Source of the DNA: Viola odorata
Lineage: Eukaryota; Streptophyta; Magnoliopsida; Malpighiales; Violaceae
Reading direction: 5' to 3'
Length of the DNA: 64,000 nt
NCBI GenBank assembly: GCA_963691705.1
Contig: OY829539.1
Span: 64,764,327-64,828,326, forward strand
Below, one piece after another: positions 32,720 to 45,500 of this stretch. A program made the position numbers and the translations under genes. The notes beneath the pieces were generated by a model. That model saw nothing but the letters and a program-made list of their open reading frames with translations, was not told the DNA's origin and ran no database searches. Position 1 is the stretch's first letter, and every line of letters starts with the position of its first letter.

Positions 32720-34135
32720 TAATCTTGTTTGAATAATATGACTGGCATTATTACCTTTTACAAATATCTATGGTAAATATTATGTAGTGATCGATCAAAT
32801 TGTATTCGTGTTACATATTCCCTACTCCAAAGTTAATTATATGCTTAAAATTAAATTTAAATTTCAAATTCATTTATAAAAAAATGCTTAAAATTAATAT
32901 TGATTATTGTCATGAGACAGACTTGTACACCCGTAATCCAAATTTTAGGGAAAAAAAATTAGATTATACTAAAGAGTTACCATGGGCGGAGATAGAGTGG
33001 AGCCCCCCTTCCTTAAAAACCTTTTTAAAATTAACGCCCAGATCCTTTTAAGTTTACGTTTTTTTTCAAATAATTTATTTTACTTACCAAAATAATTATA
33101 TTGAATGATTCAGATTCTTCTAATATGACTAATCATATTATAGGAAAAATTAGAAGAAACAAATCCATGTAGATGTTTTAGTCATCTACTTTAATTTATG
33201 CTAAAATTCTATATTTAGTCCCTAAAATTTAGTTGGATTTTATATAGTTTAAAATTTAAGTTAAGTTTTTTATATTAATAACAAATAAATCAAAACATTT
33301 AATTAAATATATTTTATTAACTTTATAATTTTCCAGAATAGTTTTTAAATATATATATATATATTACTTTTAGATATTGTACCATAAGAACTCTCCAAAA
33401 TATTTAGTCTAATTTTATTTTTAACTTCACCCCTCTAAAAAAAAATCTAGCTCTGTTCTTATGAGTCACTTATCTCTTATCTTAATTACTCTCGAGCGAG
33501 ATTTGTCTAATCTAAAAGGGACAAAAAGGAAACAGAAAGAGAAAAAAACATTATATATATTTTTAATTCATAATTATAATATTTTAAAAGTTTTATCTTT
33601 TAAGGTAATTTATTATATTTGGCTCCGAAGATTCCAGTGGGAGTAGAGCAGAGCATGATGGAGTTTATATTTTAGGTAATGCTATTTCGTGTGAAAGAAA
33701 CAAGCTGAATTGACTTACCGTTTAATATGGAGTTTATTATATTTGACATCCATATTAAACGGTAAGTCAATTCAGCTTGTTTCTTTCACACGAAATAGCA
33801 TTACCTTCTCTACTATCTTAAAAAAAGAATAAATTGAATTGAGTGGCATGAAACATTTAATTACCCTTTCTCACGATAAAGAATTCCCATATATTGCCAC
33901 TGTAAAAAAGAGAGTGGTTCGTAAGCTAATTAATTGGGTGTGAAAATAAAAATTTCTTATATATAGTGTGGCGTAAACTACAGTAGCATTATATATTCTA
34001 TTTTTCTTTAAATTATAATTTTAAGACATTATTGAAATATTAACCTAATAAGTCCTGCAAATTAGTGGTAACCTTCTAATAAAAATATGATTAATGAACG
34101 ACTTTCAAAGTTATGCGTCAAATTGTGTCCAGTTG
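32720..34135 (+). repeat. Segment duplicated at 36335-37560
   Basis: Blocks 32722-32850, 33030-33060, 33370-33470 and 33990-34130 have diverged counterparts at 36837-36960, 37110-37145, 37300-37400 and 36335-36455. Block order differs, so the duplication was rearranged. Shared text includes TCGTGTTACATATTCCCTAC. No coding sequence. Confidence 0.6.
33674..33806. repeat. Perfect hairpin: 58-bp inverted repeat, 17-bp loop
   Basis: The arms 33674-33731 and 33749-33806 are exact reverse complements; they begin AGGTAATGCTATTTCGTGTG and end in the matching sequence. The transcript would fold into a long perfect stem, as in young MITEs or siRNA/miRNA precursors. The related segment at 36.3-37.6 kb lacks it, so it arrived after that duplication. 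Confidence 0.92.
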
Positions 34136-34697
34136 GGCATATAATAGGCTAAGCACTCTTGCCTAATTGCTAATATATAGTTTGTTGCTCTTCAATTTCA
34201 ATGGACATGAACTATAATGTTAAGTGAATTTTAGCCTCTAAAAATAGAAAAATGCCCAAAATGTGTTGTATATAATTTTTCTTTTTAATAAATTACTAAA
34301 ATTAAGAGATTGGAGCAAGAACAATTGTAATTTGATTTCTTTTCTTGAATCAACGTCTGATTTCATAGGACCTGATAAGAAGCAAAGGAGTCTTTTTGGA
34401 TTTTAATATATGGAGGTCAAGAAAAGGATCAAGAATGATCAAGAATGGAACGAGGAGCAACTCTGAGATCATCTTTATCTTTTTTCATATTACCGTACTT
34501 GTTCCACAATTCTCCAATTTATCACCAACAAATAAAAGAGATTGGACTCTAAAATCTTGGAATCATTTTATTTAATAAATGAGAGTGAAAAATCATTTTT
34601 TTATAAAAAAATATGACTAAAGACCTTCATTAAAATTTCAATACTACCCTTAGCTTTTCAAGAAAATAAAAATAAATTAAGAAGATTAATTAATTCA
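34136..34697. other. Intergenic, no recognised feature
   Basis: AT-rich; a phrase near 34420 (GGTCAAGAAAAGGATCAAGAA) repeats one near 32358. No gene. Confidence 0.45.
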
Positions 34698-34706
34698 AGA
34701 GTTGCT

Positions 34707-36171
34707 TTTTTTTTTAATAAGCGGAAGAATATAATATTACCAAGCCATTAGACAATGGCTGGAAAAAGGGAAAGAATGTACAAGAAGTTACAAGAAGTTA
34801 AGCTACTGGTGAACCAAGCTCACAAACAGACAATAAACGCTACTGCCCAAAAAAGCAGATCAGCCCCATGAAGTAAGCCACGCAGACGAAGCAGACATTG
34901 TGGCCAGGGAGTATGGGAAGTTGACATCTAAACTTTTGATCCACCTATGCCACAGAGCCATGATAACATCAATAATCCTATCCTGATGGTGCATTTGTTG
35001 CTGGAAAACAACTTGATTACGTTGCTTCCAAATACTCCAAGCCACCACATAGAATAGGATTTTCCAGATACGATGCGCCTGCACATTCCTTCCCGGGAGG
35101 CAGCCTGCCCACATCGACCAGAGATCAAGTAAACTCCTCGGTTGGAACCATTTTGCACCCAACCAACCCATGCAGAAATCCCAGCACACTCTTGCAACCT
35201 CACAATGTAATAACAAGTGGTCCACTACTTCTGCACTCCTGTTACACATGGGGCAGCTATCATCCGCTACCATGTCCCTTCGTCTTAGGAACTCCTTTGT
35301 AACTAAGCGGCCCTTAAACGCCAACCACAAGAAAAATTCAATTCTATATGGAACGAGGGAAGTCCAGCAAGACTGGAGATCGGGCTTGAGGCCAAAAGCA
35401 GCTCTTTCTAAACCCACACACCAAGAAAAAACAGAAAAACCTTTTGTTTCTGCTGTCCAACTAATCTCGTCCTTCTGCACTTCTTTGATATTCGTCGGCA
35501 ACCTGTCTTTCATGCTATCCCACTCCGCCTTCTCCCATTCGAACAACCCTCTCCGCCACTGCACCTGCCACTCCCAAGAATCCTCTCCACGAATACCATA
35601 CTCCCTCACGGTTCCCTGCTTGTTGCACGCTAGATTATACAGACGAGGGTGCAACAAGGCCAACGGTTTATTGTTAGCGATCGGATCCCTCCAGAAGGAA
35701 GCACTTCTCCCTTCGCCCACTACAACCTCTGATCTTGCTGTCCAAAAATCAAAATATTCCCCCCCCGCTTAGCAATTTCATGATATCTCTCCAAACAACT
35801 GAAAAGTTAGCTTTCCTAGGTTGCCATAAATCTCCCAGATTACTAATGTTGTACTGCTTCCGAACTAAATCAGCCCAAATCTTCCCACTTGCCTTCACTA
35901 AGTCCCATACCCATTTAAACATGAAACCTACATTCTTGGCACGCATGTTTCCAATTCCCAATCCTCCAAATTCCGGCTTCCTTGTGATTTCCTTCCAACT
36001 CATCTTCGCCAAGCCTCTATTCTGGTCGTCCCCACTCCACATAAACCTACGCATAATCCCTTCACACTGCTTAATGACACTTTTGGGCATGCAATACAAG
36101 GACATATTGTAGACAAGGAGGCTTGAGAGGGCTGATTTGATTAGCGTGACTCTCCCTCCAACGGACAGGAG
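34707..36171 (-). mobile_element. 5'-truncated LINE, minus strand, with short target duplication
   Basis: The 3' end is the T-run at 34707-34720 followed by AATAAGCGGAAG. The 5' truncation lies near 36171. AGAGTTGCT flanks it on both sides (34698-34706 and 36172-36180). The flanks together restore the dispersed repeat seen intact at 32158, which confirms the insertion. Confidence 0.88.
34860..36171 (-). pseudogene. LINE ORF2 3' fragment with frameshift
   Basis: The minus strand from 36171 encodes VTLIKSALSS and YCMPKSVIKQCEGIMRRFMW, aligned with the 20-22 kb LINE (IFRMPKGIILQCERIMRRFLW). The frame shifts at the C8 run at 35759-35766, then continues at 35720-34860 through the zf-RVT region (FLWLAFKGRLVTKEFLRR, CPMC, HLLLHC) to a stop. 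The RT catalytic half is missing. It belongs to the same L1-type group as the other LINE but is a different copy. Confidence 0.88.
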
Positions 36172-38286
36172 AGAGTTGCTGGCTTGTCCCCTATCAACTT
36201 GTTTGGTATTCTTTTTTAATTATTTATTTCCTCATTGTCATTAATTGATGCATTTTCACATATTGTAATATACAATTGGGAATTTCATTTTTATTTTTTA
36301 TCAACTAACATGGCGTGTAGATGAGGAGTATTAGATATTGAATTTTTATTTTAAATTATAGTTTTAAGACATTATCGAGATGTTAATTTAAGAAGCTCGT
36401 CAGATTAATCATAATCCTCTAATAAAAATATTTTTAATGAAAGACTTTCAAAAGTCTTTCAAATTCATGTGTCCAATTGTGTATAATATGCTAAGCACCA
36501 TTACCTAACGGCTAAGATATAGTTTTTTTCCTCTCAAGTGGAAATAGATTAAATATGACCTATTATTGTACGTGATGATCTAAATAATCTTTTATTGCTT
36601 CTTTTGTATTTACTGCAATTTATTGTCATGTATAGTTTCAGGGTAACACTCGTTGTGAAGTTATATGACTAATTAGTTTAATTGATAAAATACAAATTAA
36701 TAGGCTAAGAAAATATAAGCTATGAGTATTGTTAATCGATATTTATATTGGTTACATTTTTTCTACCGTTTGAAAAAAACAACTGTTGCGTACAATTACA
36801 GGATTTGGAAAACATATATTAAAACACACATATTCTTAATCTTGTTTGAATAATATGACTGCCCTTTAGAAATATCTATGATAAATACTATATAGGATCG
36901 ATCAAATTGTAGTCGTGTTACATATTCCCTACTCCAAAGTTAATTATATGCTTAACACTAAAAGTATCAGTAGAGACTCGATTTCAAGTTCAAATGAGAT
37001 TTATCTACCATAATTTAAATTTTAAGTTTGAGTATAAAAAAAATTAATGAAAAAATTATACTAAAAAAAGTTATCAGAAGGAGGTGCCCCTTCCTAAAAA
37101 CCTTTTTCAAAAGTACCGCCTTGGTACTTTTAAGTTTACGTTTTTTTAAATAATTTATTTTATTTACCAAAAAAAAAAATTTGGCCCTCCCTAACTTTCT
37201 AAAAGTACATAGTTTATTAACGGCAAATAAATCAAAAATTTTAAATATATTTTATTAACTTTTACAATTTTTTAGAATAGCTCCTAAAGATATATGTTTT
37301 TTTATATCATAAGGCCTCTCCAAAATATTTAGTCTAACTTTACCTTTAACTTCTCCCTCTAAAAAAAATTCTAGCTCCGCTCCTAAAAATCACTTATCTT
37401 CTGTCTTAATCATTTTCGAATAAAATTAGTCTCATCCGAACAGAATAGAGAGAAAAAAAATATTATATATATTTTTAATTCAACTATAATAATTCTTAAA
37501 GTTTCATCTTTTAAGATAATTTATTATATTTGGTTTCGATTATTCCAATGGGAGTAGAGTAGAGCATATGGAGTTTTTTTTTTCTTGTTATTGAAATAAT
37601 TTCAATATTATCATAAAAAAGAATAATTTCATCTACTCTCTCACATCGATTGCGATGTAAATTTTGCAGTCTTATCTTACTTAGGGTGTATTTATTCGAG
37701 TAAGTTTCTGATAATACTAAGTCTTTCTTTTTCTTTTTTCTTCTGTTAGGAACTAAAATTCGATCACATATACATGGAACGGTCGGAATTGTTATTATAT
37801 GCATAAAATAATAAATAAGGCTAGTTTAGAGTAGACTTGTTAAGTCAATGGATTACGATCACTATTATTACGATCATCGTTTCATTATTACTATTTTTTC
37901 TAAATAAAGGAAACTTAAAGCCCATGTAACACCAACATTTTATTTTTTATGTCCGACTGCTTTTGTTATAATTCTAAATAATTATAATTGCTAAAAGTAT
38001 TTAAAAAATTATATTATTTAAAAAATTAAACTTAATTTAAAAATATCATTCCAATTACATTATAATTAAAAATATAATTGAAACTTATTTTTTTAACATT
38101 AATCAATCAATCCCCTCTTGCGAGTTTTTAAAATGAAATCCTTCCGTAGTTAGCTATTTGCTTGTTTGAGCCTCCGCCTTGTGTTTCCCTTTCCTTAAAC
38201 GAAAAAGTTGTTAATTATTACGAGCTTCCATTTTAGTTTCCGAAGAAAAAAAGCAAAAACGAAAAACAAAAAACGAAAAAAAGAGA
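36172..38286. other. Intergenic DNA upstream of the NLR gene
   Basis: Contains the third 180-bp repeat (36172-36310) and diverged blocks duplicated from 32.7-34.1 kb. The 66 bp before the NLR ATG are A-rich leader-like sequence. No TATA box was confidently seen. Confidence 0.5.
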
Positions 38287-39508
38287 ATGGTTCTCCCGTG
38301 GATTATTGCCGCTGCTAAAAAGATCGTAGAGTGCTGTGCTGTGCCCATCGTGGAGTTCATCAAGACAGAGGTTGGTCATCTGATTAATTACAGCGCCAAC
38401 CTTGAGAAGCTGAGAGAACAAGCTGAGAATCTGAGTGATGCAGCAGATTCGGTGAATGGTCGAATTAAAGAGGCTGAGAATCATAGAGGGGAGATGGCGG
38501 TGGACGCTACTGTTAAGACATGGAAGAGAAGGACAACTTCTCTCCAGGAGGACGCTGACAAGATTATTGCAGAAGAAGGGAAAGCAGAGGATAAGAGGTG
38601 TCTCATGGGTTTGCGCTTCAATTTATGGGCCTGCTACCAGGTAATTAATTTGATTCTATTCTGTTAATCCGATCTGATCCTACCGATCCGCTAAACTGTT
38701 ATCCCTGATTTTTGGCAGGTAAGCAAATCAGCACAGGAGGTGATAGACAAGGCTGTTCAACTTCAGGAGGAGAAATTTTTTTTTGCCAGGGTTGCGAATA
38801 CTGATTACTCGGAGTGTTTGGGGGTCACACCGATTCCTAATTTTGAGGAATTCAAATCAAGAGACAAAGTTTCACAGGATATCGTGGCGGTCTTGAAGGA
38901 TCCGAGTGTGAATATGGTAGGGGTGTTTGGGATGGGCGGGGTGGGGAAGACCACACTGGTGGAAAAGGTTGCTGCCCAGCTCCAGAAAGACCGGACATTT
39001 GATTTTGTGGTTAAGGCAACTGTGTCCGATGTACCAGATCTGAGGAGGATTCAGGGAGAAATTGCAGATCCACTGAAGATCAAATTGGAGGCGGAAACAG
39101 TGCAAGGGAGAGCTCTTCAATTGATGGAGCGATTGGATAAACGACGGAAACTACTCATTGTTCTGGATGATATCTGGGAAGGAATTCCGTTGAAGGATAT
39201 CGGGATACCTTTCGGTACTCGAGGAGCTGGAAGAAGGGATGAGAAGGGAGGTCACTTTGACAGTCTCGCCGAGGGAGCTGATGATGATACCAAGACAAGC
39301 TCTCGCAGCAGTACTCATGACTGCAAAATATTGATGACATCTAGAAGTGAAACAGTGTTGTACAGCAAGATGGGTTCCCCCCGCAACTTCCCCCTTCAAG
39401 AGCTAGACGACGTCGATGCATGGAACTTGTTTCAGAAGACACTAGGCAGTACTCCTGAGGATCCGAGCTGGCGATCAATTGCTGATCAAGTCGTTGAAAG
39501 ATGTTCAG
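38287..39508 (+). CDS. NLR exons 1-2: coiled coil and N-terminal NB-ARC
   Basis: Exon 1 (38287-38640) encodes the coiled coil. Intron 1 is only 78 bp (38641-38718) and joins TACCAG to GTAAGC in phase 0. Exon 2 (38719-39508) carries the P-loop, kinase-2 and RNBS-B. Between kinase-2 and RNBS-B there is a stretch of about 30 extra residues rich in Gly, Asp, Arg and Ser (about 286-318) that relatives usually lack. The exon ends after CS plus one base; the codon is completed by exon 3 to give SGIPVLL, where NLRs usually have GLPLAL. Confidence 0.85.
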
Positions 39509-42500
39509 GTACTCTTCCAAACCAAACTAATAAGACTGTTTACTTCTTTTGAGTTGGTTTACAAACACTCTAAATTTAGTACATATAAATTATTATAAAT
39601 TTAGTAAGAATTAATTATAAAGAGACTTTCTCTGGGTTTTTACGGTAAGTGGTGTAGGGGAAAATTGTAGAAAAACTGTCTCAAAGAATAAAATAAAGTC
39701 TGGTGCATACTTTAAAAAAATAGAAAGAAAAGTCTAATTAGCCGCAAATCCGAAAAGGATAATAAGTCCTGAAAATAATTAAGAAAAACGTAAAAATAAG
39801 TTTCATTGGTCGAATTTTTTGGACAGTAAGTGATATGTCTGCTGAGTTTGAGTCTTGTTGAACGATCGAATCAAAAATTATAATTGTATTAAATTTAGAT
39901 CTCTGTTGTTTTTGTTTTTTTGTTTTTTGACCGAGATAGAAATTCTTAAGCTTATTCGTTCCACACTAGAAGCTGTAACCCTAGATTCTAGTTTTATTAT
40001 TTTGGTAATTTCTTTTAGTTCTTAATTTCATTAATTAATTCTAATTTTTCTTCCGAAAAAACTTTTTTTTACATAAAAAGTTATGAGCAAAGTACTACAT
40101 TTTATCAAATCTTTTATGGGACACATTTTACCTACAAATATCACTTATTTGCAATTTGCACTATCCTAATTTGATTAACCATGTTTTTTTAATAATTCAA
40201 TTAGCTTTTCTCTTTATAGAACTGATTATTTTGATTATGGGAGCTTCCTTGATTTTTTTTCTTAATTTATAATTAATTTAATTATTTTTTATATATTATT
40301 TTATTTATATTTCATGTGAAATTTAATATTTATATTTTATTCAATAAATTTATATATAAATTATGAAATAATATAATCAATGAATTTTATTATTAAATAT
40401 ATGTAATAATGATTCCATAAAAATAAAGATAAAATATAAATTTACGCATTTTATTCTCATTTCTTACCATTCATATCAAATAAAAATAATGGTCATTCAA
40501 ATTTTCTTATTCTCATTCTTTGTGGTAGGATACCAAACACATTAATGGATATACTCTATCATACTCATTCCCTACTTCCATTCTCATTCCTTGTGGTCCA
40601 TTACAGTCAATCAAATAAATCGTAAAAGTATCAAACGAAATACGCGTGTGAAATGGTATAATTGAATTTTTAAGAAAATAGTAAAGGTATTTAATTAAAA
40701 GAAAAGAAACTCTTAAGGAGTCGTACTTTTATATATATAATAAATTATAGATCATATGAAAACAATTAAGTGAAATATGGTATTAATCTTGACTTCTCCT
40801 ACAAGAAATTAAAAAACTAACTTTGGCATATAAATGTATCCACAACTTATTTATTCCTTTAATGACATTCTAAATATATCCGTAAATGTAAGTCACATTT
40901 TTGCAATATTTAATGACATTAAATGATATGTTACCAACAGCATGAAGGATTTCTTAAAATATCTATTATTCCTTTAATACATTTTTTTATAAAATAAATA
41001 CGTTTTGAGTTTGAATTTTGAGAATAAAAAAATATATATATATTAGGAGAGTCTAGACCTATAGATTCAAAATAAACTCGTACGAAACTAATAATTATAC
41101 TATTAGTTATTAACAATAATATTATCATTAATGATTAACCGATGCTCCAGAAGTTGGTAGTGTTTTAAAAATCGGACTGATTCGGTGGTCAAACTGGTAA
41201 ATTGGCGACCCAAGGAAGTTTTCAGTTCAATTCAGCCGATATGACCGGATATATATCCTAACCGGTCGAAACCGGTTGATCCGACCACTTTTACAGAACC
41301 GATGAATCGGTTGGGTCACTATCTAACCGCTTAGGTCAATACCACCATTAAAACGACATCGTTTTATGAAAGAGAAAAAAACAATACCATAGAACAATGT
41401 CATTTTAAAGAAAAAAGTTTGTTGTCCTATTCAATCCAGATTGACTCTTTTTCTCTTTTTAGCAAACCGAAAAATGCCACATCTTTAGTATGAAAATCTA
41501 TTGGTTCAATCAGGTTGAATTATCTAAGACTAAACGGTTGATGTGTGAACGGTTCAAGATGATCTAATGGGTCAATCTGGTGGAACCCGGTCGAACCAGA
41601 TAAAAAAAATAACCCATTCACTTCCAATTTATTGTCCCATACGGTTCTGAAAATACTGTGTTGGAGATTTTAGATTCTTATATATTTTTAAGTGGATAAA
41701 AATGATTCCTAGAGATTGTGAGTGGTTTTTTTTGTTTTTTTGTTTTTAAGTGAGCAATAAGAGCCTATTGCAGACATAGACCTAAGATGTGAATTGCCGA
41801 AATTGAAAATCTAGCATGTGAATTGGACATTGAAGACACATATAATGTTCATTTTGTGGTTTAATAGGGAAAATGAGAAGAATCAACTTTTGGATCTCAA
41901 ATATTTGTCATTTTATTTTAATTAGCCCTAAACGTTTTTTTCCTATTTGTGTTGGTTTCAAACATTTTATCCGTTAATTAAATATAATTTCAACTGTCAA
42001 AAAAAGGTTGATGGAGACAAACTCTGTTAGATTTTAATATTTTAGTATTTTTTCTGACAATTGGGCTATCATGTAACACGTCAACTAGAAGAAAAAAAAA
42101 GTGAAAAAAAAATTACTAAACAACTACATACCATAAATTTTGAAAACAAATATTAAATATTCAAAATTGGTTAACTCACTCTCCATCTCCTCTGTCTTCC
42201 TCACTCAACTATCCCTTAAACCATTGAAGCAAGATAAGATCTCAATCACGGATATAAATACTAAAATTTAATGGAGTTTGTCAGTCAATATTTTTTTTAA
42301 CAGTTGAAATTATATTAAACTAACAGATAAAACGTTTAGAAAAATCATGAAAGAAAGTATATGAAAAAAGAGAATTTTAAATATTAGTTATGGAATGTTC
42401 ATATAGGTATATATATATATATATATATATACTTTAAAAAAAGAGTATTCTATATGCATATTTTTGTGCATGTTTGTGTGTCATCAAATTATTATTAATT

Positions 42501-45500
42501 GAATAGTGTATAAAAAAATTTATGGTAATATTAGTAATTGATAAAATAATTAAAAAAAAAGAATCATACCATTTACTATAGAGATAAAACAATAAAAAAT
42601 AGGTTAAATAATAATTTTGTTTATACAAAAAATGTTAAATGATACCATTGATAAAATTCAACTATTGAGAATTAAAATTAGAAGAAAAAATAATTATAAT
42701 TTTTCTAATGAGAGAAATGTAATGAGTACTTTTGTTGAGTACGAAGTATTTGAAAGAGAGAATTATAAATTAATTAATTAATTATCTTAGGTGCATACTT
42801 TTCAAAAATATAAAATTCAATTACGTGCAGAAATTGGGTTTGCAAATAAAAAAAAATTTGATTTTCAATTTTAAGTATAATATATAAAAAATATTTTAAA
42901 AAAATGTGAATTGACAAAATAAAATAAATTAAGAAATTATTTATTTTTACATTGAAATAAATGATGGGATTAATTTTTACTTTGCTGAAACTAAAAAAGT
43001 GAGATATATAAGAATAACCAATTTATTATGAGATGAAAAAAGAAAAAAAAAAAAGAATGAAAATTCGGAGGAAAAGTGCAATGGTTACTAATACTATGAA
43101 TATAAAAATGTATTATGAGAAGTTGAATATTATAAAAATGTATAAAATGAAGATGTTAAGAAATTAATGAGAAAAATGAAATTTACAAAAAAAAGAAGGT
43201 ATACCTGTTTTTAACCAATTTTATTTTTGATTGTGGTAGGTATACCTGTTCTTCTTGATGTTGTTTCTAGGGCTTTAAAAGATAAGGATTTGCAGACTTG
43301 GATGGCTGATTTGGATAAATTGAAGTCGTTTGATATGTCTGACTTGGTTGATAATTATTACTTGAAAATAGAGTTGAGCTATAACCATCTCAAAGGTGAG
43401 GAGATAAAGTCATTGTTCCGACTTCTTGGACAAATGAATCCTCACTACATTCCAGTCTCATACCTGTTGTACTGTACAATGGGGTTGGGTATATTCAAAC
43501 GGTGCACTAGTGTAGAACAAGTAAGAAATGGACTACACATATGCCTCAATGACCTCAAAGACTATGGCTTGTTGCATGATGTTGACAAGGAGGGAACAGG
43601 AATCAGAATGCATGATGTTGTCCACAAGTTTGCAGCCTATGTTGGGTCCGAAAACCATCATATTTACAATGTCTCTGTAGCAGATAAATTAGAAGAATGG
43701 CCTGATGAGGACGTGCTTAAACAGTTCAAAGCAATTGCCTTCAACTATTGTCGTCTCCCTCCTGATGAGCTTCCTGCATCGTTTAATAACCCACAGATTG
43801 AGTCATTTATAATGTGTAAGAACGAGAGCGACCCCCCCATTAAAATCCCAGACAAGTTTTTTGGTGGAATGAAAGGACTCAAGCTCCTGGATTTGACAAG
43901 CATCTCTCTTTCACCAGCACTGCCTACATCGCTTGGTGTTCTTGTAAAGCTTAAAACACTATGTCTTTATTCCTGCGAATTGGATGACATTGCTATAATT
44001 GGAGAGCTACCGATGTTACAAGTTCTCACCATTTTTAATTCCACTATTGTTCGTCTCCCGAAAGAACTGGGGAAATTGACTCGTCTGAAAATTCTGGATT
44101 TGGATGATTGCTCAAGTCTGAAGGTGATTGCCTCAGATGTGCTGTCCAAGATGACCTCTCTAGAGGAATTGAATATGAGAAAAAGCTTCAAGTATTGGGA
44201 GAAAGAAGGATATTGCAGCAGCAGCAATAGTACTATTGAAACAATACTTAAGAACGCTAGCTTGGGGGAATTGAAGAATATGCCCAACTTAATCTACCTA
44301 TCAATTCACATCCCTCATGTAGAGATGCTTCCCAAAGAACTATTACTCTTTGAAAACTTGAAAAGTTTCAAAATACTCACTGGAGAGGCGTGGGACTGGG
44401 ATAATGATTATGGAACTTCAAAAACTTTGAAACTAAAGCTCGTCGAATGTGCTCAGTTGCAATATGGTGGAATTAAGGCGTTGATGGGAAGAGCTGAGGA
44501 TGTGTATCTGCAACAACTGAATGGTTTTAAAAGTCTCTGCAAATTGGACTCTCAAGGTTTTCCTCTCATGAAGCATCTCAATGTTCAAAATGGAGTTCAA
44601 ATTCAGTACATCGTAATCTCCATTTCCAGTTGTGTTGTTTTCCCAAAGTTGGAGACTCTGGTGCTCCAGGATTTGGAAAAGTTGGAGAAGATCATCTATC
44701 ATGGCGGTGATGGTCAGCTTCTAAAGTCGGGGTCGTTTGAAAACTTGAGCAAAATAAAGGTGAAGAGATGCAATGGACTGAAGGATCTCTTCTCATCCAG
44801 CTTGGCAAGAGGTTTTTTATTACGCTTAAAAGAAATTGAAGTAATTGACTGTCAAAACATGCAAACCATTGTTTCCACAACTGGAGAAATTATGGGAGAA
44901 ATGTTGTTCCCTCACTTAAACTTCATCAAGCTCAAATCTCTTCCGAAGCTCAAGACTTTCTGCACTGCTGACTACATTGGATGCCCTTCCTTGCAACAAC
45001 TGTTGATAGAAGATTGCCCTGAGCTGAAGACATTCGCCACCAATTATGCAAGTACAGATACAACACTTTTTGATGGGAAGGTACATCTCATTCTCTAGGT
45101 CTTGATCTTTACATTTCTGTAATTGTATTTGGCACCTCATTTTACAAGTGATGAAAGGTTAGACTAAGGCGCCAGCCACATGTTTGTCAAAAGCCTCATC
45201 AAACCAAACAACCACTCCCCTGCTCGGTTACAAGAATAAATCATGCACCATAGTTAATATTGCTATTGGGTGGGGACAAAACTTACTTCACAAAACATAT
45301 TAGAAAGATCCTGGATACAAATATTAGAAAGTTTTACAGACATTCTCCAGGAAAGTGATGTTGCATCTAATATTTTACTTGGATCACAAAATCATTTGGC
45401 CAAAAATAGGGGGGGAGGGAAAGTTGCAAAGATTACATTGCATTTAACTTTTGTTTTTCTTTTTCTTGGGTAGAAATTCACATTAAGAAAAATCTCTAAA

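Larger units (their letters stand above)
39509..43239 (+). other. Intron 2 of the NLR gene (3731 bp) with transposon insertions
   Basis: Donor GTACTC, acceptor TTGTGGTAG. It is far larger than the other introns. It holds a hAT-like MITE (about 41155-41660) and a foldback-type remnant (about 41880-42335). The rest is AT-rich with no coding sequence. Confidence 0.75.

Noticed and set aside
39509..39552. Extension of the NLR frame to a stop at 39552
   Set aside because: A good GT donor at 39509 and an exact in-frame continuation at 43240 with the GIPVLL and MHD motifs show this is intron sequence.
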